Below are positions 52,849-60,667 of a stretch of DNA of 64,000 nt, piece after piece. The DNA is from an uncultured Chitinophagaceae bacterium (GTDB lineage: Bacteria > Bacteroidota > Bacteroidia > Chitinophagales > Chitinophagaceae). Position numbers and translations under genes: made by a program. The first letter of the stretch is position 1. Every line of letters starts with the position of its first letter. Location of the stretch: assembly GCA_937862815.1 (NCBI GenBank), contig CALMED010000012.1, forward strand, positions 219,452-283,451, given 5' to 3'. A model generated the notes under the pieces. The model was given only the letters and a program-made list of their open reading frames with translations, was not told the DNA's origin and did no database searches.

Positions 52849-53750
52849 GGCTTGACTTTTAGTTTTTGATACCAGGCATTACCATCACTACCGATGTTCC
52901 GCAGATGCATCTGCGTATCGGTTACGGAGAGAATCTCATACGTATTATTCCCGGTACCGAAATTCACAATCCCATTACCCGGCACCATAAACTGAATCCG
53001 TGTGGAAACAGCGGATGTAGAGTTGGATGTTGCGTCCATGAACGCAAGTTTCTTGTTCCCGCCGGGTGCAAGGGGAACGCAGGCTTCCGCGCTGGAAAGG
53101 CCGTAATAACCTGCAGCAGCACCAATCACAAAAGACTGACCTTTGTTGTCTACATTCATGAAAATATTATTATTGGCATCTTTTGAGAAGGTGATTTCAT
53201 CGTCGTAAACACAATCGGCCCGCTCATTGGGATTCGCCGAATACCAGATCGGACTGAAAGCGTCAGCTGGCCCTACACCAAAATGACCGGGTTCAGTTCT
53301 GTCGCACACCCAGACTTTTGAGCCGCTGCCTGTCAATGCCGACAGGATGTTGGCGGGAATTTCAAATGCCACAAATACTTTCACCTGCTTGCTGATGGTG
53401 GACAGGTTGCCTCCCGTACCAACGGCCCGCACGGTAATGGTATAGTCGGCCGTACCCGGTGAGTTGTACTTGTAAGTGATTTTACCGGAAGGTACCACCT
53501 GGCTGTTCCCGTCACCGAAATCAATCCTGTAGGTAAGGGCATTGTTCGCTGTTGCTGTGATATCCACCCGTCCGGTTCCGTTACCAAAGGGATTGGAAGC
53601 ATCGACCCCCTGCACAACGGCAGTGAGTGTCAGATCGGCGGGTGTTTTGATTTCACCAAAACTGTATTTAGTTTTCTCGCAGCTGCTCAGCAGCAAAGCA
53701 CCGGAGAGCAGCAAGGCGGTGTATGCATGAAATATTTTAATCATGATCAA
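52845..53750 (-). CDS. PKD-domain lipoprotein, probable glycan-binding protein
   Basis: Lipoprotein of 301 aa. The lipobox is LLLSSC, followed by EKTKYSF. A PKD domain spans about 40-125 (YRIDFGDGNSQVVPSGKITYKY). The C-terminal ~170 residues have no catalytic motif that I recognise; they contain SGSKVWVCDRTEPGHFGVGP and a beta-rich pattern, as in SusE/F-like or beta-glucan-binding proteins of such loci. It lies 12 bp after the triple-module lipoprotein. A role in binding the substrate at the surface is inferred from context. Confidence 0.82.
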   Translation of the reverse strand: MIMIKIFHAYTALLLSGALLLSSCEKTKYSFGEIKTPADLTLTAVVQGVDASNPFGNGTGRVDITATANNALTYRIDFGDGNSQVVPSGKITYKYNSPGTADYTITVRAVGTGGNLSTISKQVKVFVAFEIPANILSALTGSGSKVWVCDRTEPGHFGVGPADAFSPIWYSANPNERADCVYDDEITFSKDANNNIFMNVDNKGQSFVIGAAAGYYGLSSAEACVPLAPGGNKKLAFMDATSNSTSAVSTRIQFMVPGNGIVNFGTGNNTYEILSVTDTQMHLRNIGSDGNAWYQKLKVKP

Positions 53751-53762
53751 TCGTTTTTAAGA

Positions 53763-55796
53763 TTAGTTAACGCGTAAATCATCGAAATAAAAGGTAAAGT
53801 TGGACGATCCGTCGCCGGGCGTACCCAGGTCAAAAATGAGTACGACCCTGTCGTAGGTTCCGGCAGGTATTCCAGAATAATCAAATGTCAGCTCCTGCCA
53901 CGCATTGGCTACGGTTGTTGAACTGCTCACTTCAAAATTCTGACCGGGGTTGGCGGAATTTTCTACCTTCAGCAACACATTGGCACCAATCCGCGGAGAC
54001 CATACCTTCATCCGGAAATTTTTCTTCGTAAAATCAATGGGAGTGCTGAGGGTGAGAAAACTTCCGCCCCAGGGCTGACCGGCATTTTTGATCATGCGTA
54101 CCACTTTGGCGCTGGTATTGATACCGGAAGCATCGGGGTTATTGATCACGGTAGCATTGCCGCCGTCAAAATCAAACCAACCATAGGTGATGGGATACTC
54201 AAAGTTCAAGGGTATCGCCACCGGGAAGGTGCTTTCCAAACGGATGTCGTCGAGGTAGTAGGTGAAGTTGGCCGAACCATCGCCGGTTGTCCCCAGGTCA
54301 AATATCAGTACCACCCGGTCGTAAGTACCGGCCGGGATATTGGAATAATCAAACACGATATCTTCCCAGCGATTGGCCACTGTAGCTTCGGCACTGGCCT
54401 CAAAATTCTGAGCGGGATTGGCCGAATTTTCAACTTTGAGCAACACCTTGGCGCCTACCCGGGGCGACCATACTTTCATCCGGAACACCTTATTGGTAAA
54501 GTTCATGGGCTGGCTCAGGGTAAGAAAACTTCCGCCCCAGGGCTGTCCGGCGTTTTTGATCATGCGTACCACACGGGCACTGGTATTACTACCGGATGCA
54601 TCAGGATTATTTATTACGGTAGCATTCCCTCCGTCAAAATCAAACCAGTTGTAGGTCAACGAAGTGGACTCAAAATCCAACGGCAATGCAAGGATGCCCG
54701 GCATGGTATTGGTCAGACGGAGATCATCAAACAGCCAGGTATAATTAGCAGTACCATCGCCCGGAGTACCCAGGTCAAAAATCAATACAACTTTCTGGTA
54801 ACTGTTCGCCGTGTTGATGGCGCTGAAATCAAAGCCCAGTTCCTCCCAGGAATTGGCCACCGTGGATGTTGCTTCCTGCTCAAAGAAGATTCCACCATCG
54901 GTCAGATTCTCCACTTTGAGTAGCACTTTTGCGCCCACCCGCGGTGAAAACACTTTCATGCGGAAGATCTTATTCGCAGAAAAATTGATCGCTTCACCCA
55001 GGGTGATGACACTGCCACCCCAGGGTTCGGGTGGATTTTTCACCATGCGCCCCACCCTGTTGCTGGTATTGATTCCATTCTTCTGGGGATTGTCTATCAC
55101 GGTTACCGTACCGCCTCCGAAATTGATGAAATCGTAGGGAATGGTAAGCGATTCAAATGTCAGGGGCAGTAATACCGGGTCCACGATGTTGATCGTCTGC
55201 GTATACTCGGTGGTGGCTGCACCGCCGCTGAGTGCCACCACGCGTAATGTGTAGCTACCAATACTGGAATAAATATGACTGACCGTCTCGCCCTCATTGA
55301 ATGCTTTTGGCACTTCATTGGGGTTCTCGCCGAAAAATACCCGGAAAAAGGTCTCATACTGTGCCTTTGCCGTTACGTTGAGTCTGTAATTATTGGATGG
55401 ATCAATGGTGGCAGTTACTTCCAGATTTTCAGGGGCCCGGAAGGTAACCGTAAGTTGCTTGGTCACTTCCGTGGTTTTTCCTGTGAGATTGTACCCCACC
55501 AGCTTAACATTATAAACGCCTTCCGGGTAAGTGTGCTGGGTATTTTTTCCAGGAGCCACTTTCACCGGAGTGGTGGGACCATGCCCGTAAAGTACATCAA
55601 AACTGGCAACTCCCTCGCCGGAAGGGGTAATGGTAACAAGGCCGGAATTGTCCTGCGTGATTTCAAACAGCGCATTGATCTTATCCGGATTTTTAGCCGT
55701 TTCAAGAAAGGAAAGATCATCGTTCGGTGTTTTTTTACAGCCGGATACAATCGCCAGCATAAACACCAAACCGGTAAAATATGAGATTGATTTCAT
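53763..55796 (-). CDS. Surface glycan-binding lipoprotein with two PKD-like and three tandem binding modules
   Basis: Lipoprotein of 677 aa: lipobox IVSGC (Cys20), two PKD/Ig-like domains (about 40-120 and 121-206), then three repeats of about 152 aa (209-362, 369-521, 526-676). Each repeat has the same elements: a Phe/Asp-Gly-Gly opening, WGGS, FRMKVxSPRxGAxVLLKVEN, and a closing VVLIFDLGTxGDGxxNxTxxxDDxRx. They look like carbohydrate-binding beta-sandwiches; no catalytic motif is seen. The position after susD is that of a SusE-like surface glycan-binding protein. Confidence 0.88.
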   Translation of the reverse strand: MKSISYFTGLVFMLAIVSGCKKTPNDDLSFLETAKNPDKINALFEITQDNSGLVTITPSGEGVASFDVLYGHGPTTPVKVAPGKNTQHTYPEGVYNVKLVGYNLTGKTTEVTKQLTVTFRAPENLEVTATIDPSNNYRLNVTAKAQYETFFRVFFGENPNEVPKAFNEGETVSHIYSSIGSYTLRVVALSGGAATTEYTQTINIVDPVLLPLTFESLTIPYDFINFGGGTVTVIDNPQKNGINTSNRVGRMVKNPPEPWGGSVITLGEAINFSANKIFRMKVFSPRVGAKVLLKVENLTDGGIFFEQEATSTVANSWEELGFDFSAINTANSYQKVVLIFDLGTPGDGTANYTWLFDDLRLTNTMPGILALPLDFESTSLTYNWFDFDGGNATVINNPDASGSNTSARVVRMIKNAGQPWGGSFLTLSQPMNFTNKVFRMKVWSPRVGAKVLLKVENSANPAQNFEASAEATVANRWEDIVFDYSNIPAGTYDRVVLIFDLGTTGDGSANFTYYLDDIRLESTFPVAIPLNFEYPITYGWFDFDGGNATVINNPDASGINTSAKVVRMIKNAGQPWGGSFLTLSTPIDFTKKNFRMKVWSPRIGANVLLKVENSANPGQNFEVSSSTTVANAWQELTFDYSGIPAGTYDRVVLIFDLGTPGDGSSNFTFYFDDLRVN
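53769..55172 (-). repeat. Three tandem ~456-bp coding repeats in the glycan-binding protein
   Basis: Repeat units are at about 55172-54711, 54692-54234 and 54221-53769. Units two and three are close at DNA level (for example the shared stretches near 54062-54110 and 54529-54570), while unit one is more diverged. This suggests an older duplication followed by a recent one or by gene conversion. Confidence 0.85.
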
Positions 55797-55818
55797 TGTC
55801 GTAGGTTTTTATTGGTGA

Positions 55819-57333
55819 TTAATACCCGGGGTTTTGAGTAAGCCCTGAAATATCCACTTCCCGCTGGGGAATGGGGAACACTTCGTGCTTGCCTTTGACA
55901 AAACCGGTAATCTTATTCGTCTGGTTGGTGCGCACCAGGTCGAAGAAACGCTCACCTTCCATGGCCAGTTCCAGCCGGCGCTCTTCCAATACGGCCAGGT
56001 ACAGGGCATCGCCGGTAGCCGTGATGTTATTATTACTGTTGCCAAAAGCACGGCGACGTACCTGGTTAAGAAAGGTTTGTGCTTTTGCAAAATCAGGTGC
56101 GGTGGCCTTGCAATGTGCTTCAGCCGCCATCAGCAATACATCCGAAAAACGGATCATCCGGAAGTTGTTGAGATAGTTCAACTCAATCTGGCCGGAAGTT
56201 TCGCCTTTACGGGGATGATATTTCTGATTGTACAAACCTGTATTCTTATAAGGAGCCACCTGGTAGGTGATATTGAAAGACGGATTGGCATTTTTATAGG
56301 CTTCAATATCCAGGATGGTCGCTTCCTTTCGCTGGTCACCTGCTGTGTAAGCGGAAGAAAGATTTTGCGTGGGCAGGTTAAAACTCCAGCCGGATGCATA
56401 GGGCATGGCATCCGTACCGTTCAATCCCCGGATACCGCACATCTGCACGGCCAGGTTGCCTTGTCCCCTGGTCACACCCCCCCAGTTGTAATAAGGAGAT
56501 GTATTCGAGTACTGAATCTCAAAAACAGATTCCGGGCCGTTTTCTCCACTGCTGAGAAAGATCGATTTGAAGTTTGCTACCAGGGGAAAAAGACTGGAAT
56601 CAGCAACGACCGGTTGCAGGGCCGTCACAGCATCATTGTATTTTCCCTGGTACAGGTACACTTTCCCCAGCAATGCCTGGGCTGCGTATTTGGTAATGCG
56701 CCCTTTCTGCTGCTGAATGGCCGGCAAATCCTTTATTGCGTTTTTCAGATCGTTTTCAACTTGCTCGTACACCTTCGACTTTTCTGTACGGGAGAGCTTT
56801 TTGGAGTCGGCCAGGCTCAACCGCCGGTCAACAAACAAGGGCACATCGCCAAACATCTTCACCAGTGAGAAATAATAAAATGCACGTAAAAAGGCCACTT
56901 CTGCATACATGGCATCTTTGCCGGCAAATACAATCCTTTCACCAGCCGGGTTGGCTTCTCTGTACTGAAACAGGTAATTGCAACGGTTAATGCCTTCATA
57001 CGCAGCCTGCCACACCTCGGTAAGGTTGGCATTGATGGGGGTATGGGTATAATCATCAATTTGCTGGAAGGACAACACATCCGATGCGTTTTCGCCACCA
57101 CTTACCGAATTATCGGATGCTATATCACCAATCATCACCATATACGTTGCCATCCATTGCATGGGCGTGTAGGTACTAACCGCCATGGTGCGGTAATCGC
57201 TTTCTGATTTGAGGTAATCCAGTTCTGTGATCCGGAAATCCTCGCGGGGGTTGTAATCCACCCATTTTTTACAGGAAATGAGCAGGGATACAAGCATCAC
57301 CAGGCTCAATATTTTGATATATGCTGTTTTCAT
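55819..57333 (-). CDS. susD: SusD/RagB family lipoprotein
   Basis: Surface lid lipoprotein that works with SusC to capture oligosaccharides, about 504 aa. Start at ATG 57333 (MKTAYIKILSLVML); lipobox LLISC followed by KKWVDYNPRED. The SusD fold is seen in the TPR-like helices (YAEVAFLRAFYYFSLVKMFGDVPLF, YAAQALLGKVYLYQGKYNDAV) and the C-terminal YLNNFRMIRFSDVLLMAAEAHCKA and LEERRLELAMEGERFFDLVRTN. It lies 23 bp after susC. The glycan is inferred from the GH16/GH3 enzymes. Confidence 0.95.
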   Translation of the reverse strand: MKTAYIKILSLVMLVSLLISCKKWVDYNPREDFRITELDYLKSESDYRTMAVSTYTPMQWMATYMVMIGDIASDNSVSGGENASDVLSFQQIDDYTHTPINANLTEVWQAAYEGINRCNYLFQYREANPAGERIVFAGKDAMYAEVAFLRAFYYFSLVKMFGDVPLFVDRRLSLADSKKLSRTEKSKVYEQVENDLKNAIKDLPAIQQQKGRITKYAAQALLGKVYLYQGKYNDAVTALQPVVADSSLFPLVANFKSIFLSSGENGPESVFEIQYSNTSPYYNWGGVTRGQGNLAVQMCGIRGLNGTDAMPYASGWSFNLPTQNLSSAYTAGDQRKEATILDIEAYKNANPSFNITYQVAPYKNTGLYNQKYHPRKGETSGQIELNYLNNFRMIRFSDVLLMAAEAHCKATAPDFAKAQTFLNQVRRRAFGNSNNNITATGDALYLAVLEERRLELAMEGERFFDLVRTNQTNKITGFVKGKHEVFPIPQREVDISGLTQNPGY

Positions 57334-57356
57334 TTTTTTCTTTTTTTGAAGGATGA

Positions 57357-60300
57357 TCACAGTTTGATGTCAAGTCCAAATGAATACGTTCTTGCCTGGG
57401 GATAGGCACCGCGGTCGATACCGGTATCCAGAATACCTCCGGCAATTTCCGGATCAAAGCCGGTATACTTGGTGAACATGAACGCATTGCGCACCTGCAC
57501 ATAAACCCGCAGACGACTGAACACCTTCCGGATTGAGTTTTCGGGGAAGGTATAGCCCAACACGAGGTTTTTCACTTTTACAAAGGAACCATCTTCTACG
57601 TACCGGTCGCTCACGCGGATGTTGCTGTTGGCATCGGTGAACGAATACCGGGGATAGCGGGCATCGTTGGTGGTACCGGGACCGGTCCAGCGGCCCAACA
57701 CAGAGCGATCTTTGTTGGTGAAGTTGGCATTGCGCTCATACGCCCGGTACACATCGTTTCCAACGGAAGCGTAGGTAAAGGCGTTGAAGTCGAAACCTTT
57801 GTATTCAAGGGTCAGGTTCCAACCCAGGGTGAAATCAGGGAAAGGATCCCCGATCTGTGTCTGGTCCAGCGCGTTGATTACGCCGTCCTTATTCATGTCT
57901 ACATAACGGATGTCGCCGGGAACAGCGCCGGGCTGTTGCGGACCGGCAGCTACCTCTTCGGGTGTCTGGAACAATCCATTTGTTTTATAGCCATAGAAAT
58001 AACCGGGGGTGAATCCTTTTTCAAAGACCGTCACATTCTGCGACTGGCCGTTGAAGTAAAAACCACCCAGGATTTTTGCCGTCCCATCATCGTTGGTGGC
58101 AGTCACCATGTTCTTTGCGCTGGTGAAAGTAAGCGTGGTATTCAACCGGAAGGATTTACCGATGGTTTCGTTGTACCCCAGGGTGATGTCTACCCCTTTG
58201 CTGCTGGTGGATCCGATATTCGCTGTAGGGATGGGTACAGTTCCCAGGTACAAAGAAGCCGAAGGGGTAAAGAGCAGACCGTTTACGTTCTTCTGAAAAT
58301 AATCGGCCGATAAGGTAAACCTGCGTTCGTAGAAAGTAAGGTCAAACCCGATGTTTGCCTGCACCTGCTTTTCCCAGGCGAGGATGTCATTAGCGGCAGA
58401 CCCTACGGTGGAGCCGGGATAAAAAATATCGCCAAACGTATAACCGTTGCTGTTGGCAGTGGGTCCATAGCTGGGACCACCGGTTAGGATACTTACAAAC
58501 TGCGGGTCTACGTTCTCGTTACCGATGGTGCCGTAGCTGCCCCGGATCTTGAGGTAGTTGATAAACTCCGATTTGAAAAAGTCTTCATTCGTCACTACCC
58601 AACCCAGCGAGCCCGATAAGAAATTGGCATACTTATTATTGATACCGAAGGCATAGGAACCGTCGCGGCGGATGGTAACGGAAGCGAGGTAACGATCTTT
58701 GTAATCGTAGTTCACCCGGCTGAAGTAAGAAAGGTTTCGGCGGAAATACTGGTAATAATAACCGGTGATGGCGTTGGTATTGGTGGCTACGTTAATACCG
58801 GTTGCTGCCGTAAAATCGGCAAACTCCCAGGAGTTAAAAGGCACATCCTGCCGGGTGGCGCCGGCTGCATTACCCGATACACGGGCTACTGCCATCCCAA
58901 GTACGGTTTCGAATGTATGATCCTTTACACTGAAATTATAGTTACCAAAGGTTTCCCAGGTATAGTTAAAATTGCTGGTCTTTTCATGAGCTACCTGGTT
59001 GAAACGACCCGGTACCTGCGAACCATCCGCGTTCATGCTGTTTTCCACGTTGAGGGGCCCGTAAAATACCAAGGGGGTGAAACTTTTAGCGTTTCCATCA
59101 TACTTGGTGTATCCAAAACGGGATGTAAGCTTCAGGTTCTTCAGTATATCGTACTGCATTTCAAACTTGCCGTAGATTTTGGTTCCAACATTTTTATTAT
59201 AGGTATTCTCCAGCTTGGTAAGCGGATTGAAAATTTCCGACAGAATCAGGTTGCTGAAGCCGTACCGGCCTACGGTATTAGGAACGGTATTAAGTACCGG
59301 AACCGTGGGGTCGAAATTGAGGGCACTGCCAATAACGCTGTTAAAAGAGTTTTCCTGGATACCCTTGGCGTCCAGCAGCACGGCCGTGGTGTTCATTACA
59401 AACTTCAACTTGCGGGTGAGGTCGAAATTGAGGTTGGCGGTAAAGTTGCCCCGGTCGAAACGGGATTTTTCATTGCCCCCGACAATACCTCCCTGGTTGA
59501 GGAAGCCGGCCGAGAGGAAATACGACATCTTGTCGCTGCCCCCCCGGGCGGTGATGTTGTGGGTTTGGAGCGGTGCCCGCCTGAAGATTTCTCTCTGCCA
59601 ATTGGTGCCCACACCCAACGTGGTGAGGTCCGGGAAAACAATTTCCCCGCCAGCCACCGTGCTGCCTTCGTTAATCATGGCAGCGTACTCGGTAGCGTTC
59701 AGCACCCCCACCAGGTTCATCACTTCCTGTACACCATAATTACTATTGATAGTGATTTCAGTTTTCTGGTTCTTGCGGCCCGACTTGGTAGTCACCACAA
59801 TCACGCCGTTTCCTCCCTTAACCCCGTAAATGGCGGCGGTAGCGGCGTCTTTTAAAACGTTGATGGATTCAATATCAGAAGCATTGATGGCATTCAGATC
59901 GGTTAGGGTCTGCGGCACTCCGTCGATGATTACAATAGGGTCCGTGCCGGAAAACGAAGGAATCCCCCGGATCAGAACCGTGGGTTTGGCACCGGGTGTA
60001 CCACTCTGGATAACATTCACACCCGAAGCACGGCCCTGGAGGGCTTCTTCTGTTCGAACGGGCCTGAGCTTTTCAATATCAGCCCCTTTAACTGTGGCAA
60101 TGGCCCCGGACACCTTTGTAATCCGTTGAGTACCATAGCCAATCACCACAACTTCGCTCAAGGAAGCGGCAGTGGCTTCCAGGCCTACCTCACCGGCATC
60201 TGCGCCGGTTACCGTCAGCCGGTAGGGAGACATGCCCGTGTAGGTAATAATTAATACGGCTCCGCGGGATGCGGCAATGGAGAAACGACCACTGGCATCC

Positions 60301-60470
60301 GTAATCGCGGATGTAACCGTGTTTTCCACGCTAACCGTTGCCCCCACGAGGGGCTCCGCGGTGGTTTTGTTAACCACCTTTCCCACCACTGTCAGCGACT
60401 GGGCGGAAATCTGCTGAATAGAAGCTCCCCACAGGAGCAGCAGGCACAGCAAACCGATTTTGAATTTCAT
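57357..60470 (-). CDS. susC: SusC/RagA family TonB-dependent outer-membrane receptor
   Basis: TonB-dependent importer of oligosaccharides, about 1037 aa. Chosen start ATG 60470 (MKFKIGLLCLLLLWGASIQQISAQS); the frame extends upstream but lacks a better start. The N-terminal carboxypeptidase-D regulatory-like domain (VVGKVVNKTTAEPLVGATVSVENT) precedes the plug with VVVIGYGTQ, GRASGVNVIQ and IRGIPSF. The long barrel ends YSFGLDIKL, with the usual aromatic-rich C-terminus. It is the first gene of the locus and is divergent from the large regulator. Confidence 0.96.
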   Translation of the reverse strand: MKFKIGLLCLLLLWGASIQQISAQSLTVVGKVVNKTTAEPLVGATVSVENTVTSAITDASGRFSIAASRGAVLIITYTGMSPYRLTVTGADAGEVGLEATAASLSEVVVIGYGTQRITKVSGAIATVKGADIEKLRPVRTEEALQGRASGVNVIQSGTPGAKPTVLIRGIPSFSGTDPIVIIDGVPQTLTDLNAINASDIESINVLKDAATAAIYGVKGGNGVIVVTTKSGRKNQKTEITINSNYGVQEVMNLVGVLNATEYAAMINEGSTVAGGEIVFPDLTTLGVGTNWQREIFRRAPLQTHNITARGGSDKMSYFLSAGFLNQGGIVGGNEKSRFDRGNFTANLNFDLTRKLKFVMNTTAVLLDAKGIQENSFNSVIGSALNFDPTVPVLNTVPNTVGRYGFSNLILSEIFNPLTKLENTYNKNVGTKIYGKFEMQYDILKNLKLTSRFGYTKYDGNAKSFTPLVFYGPLNVENSMNADGSQVPGRFNQVAHEKTSNFNYTWETFGNYNFSVKDHTFETVLGMAVARVSGNAAGATRQDVPFNSWEFADFTAATGINVATNTNAITGYYYQYFRRNLSYFSRVNYDYKDRYLASVTIRRDGSYAFGINNKYANFLSGSLGWVVTNEDFFKSEFINYLKIRGSYGTIGNENVDPQFVSILTGGPSYGPTANSNGYTFGDIFYPGSTVGSAANDILAWEKQVQANIGFDLTFYERRFTLSADYFQKNVNGLLFTPSASLYLGTVPIPTANIGSTSSKGVDITLGYNETIGKSFRLNTTLTFTSAKNMVTATNDDGTAKILGGFYFNGQSQNVTVFEKGFTPGYFYGYKTNGLFQTPEEVAAGPQQPGAVPGDIRYVDMNKDGVINALDQTQIGDPFPDFTLGWNLTLEYKGFDFNAFTYASVGNDVYRAYERNANFTNKDRSVLGRWTGPGTTNDARYPRYSFTDANSNIRVSDRYVEDGSFVKVKNLVLGYTFPENSIRKVFSRLRVYVQVRNAFMFTKYTGFDPEIAGGILDTGIDRGAYPQARTYSFGLDIKL

Positions 60471-60562
60471 ACGCAATAGTTTTTGGTAAAATCCGGAAGA
60501 AAAATTCCATACTAAAAGTACTCCTCCACAACGCGGAAAGGAAATAAATTGACTCATCAACA

Positions 60563-60626
60563 CTACATCAGAAAATATAATTCATTGATTTTTAGGCCAT
60601 TTATACTACATCATTTCTACATCATT
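60563..60626. promoter_or_regulatory. Repeated CTACATCA elements in the susC-regulator gap
   Basis: CTACATCATT occurs at 60606-60615 and 60617-60626, spaced 11 bp (one helical turn). The core CTACATCA occurs once more at 60563-60570. With a -7-like TATATTTT on the minus strand (60579-60572), the pair would lie at about -45 and -56 of susC, the usual place for activator half-sites. They are candidate targets of the adjacent LuxR-type regulator. Confidence 0.55.
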
Positions 60627-60667
60627 CCGATTTTTCATATTTTCACTACCTGTAGGGCGCCTCCATC

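Noticed and set aside
53769..55172. CRISPR-like or mobile repeat array
   Set aside because: The repeats are in frame inside a lipoprotein gene, each ~456 bp, and are protein modules.
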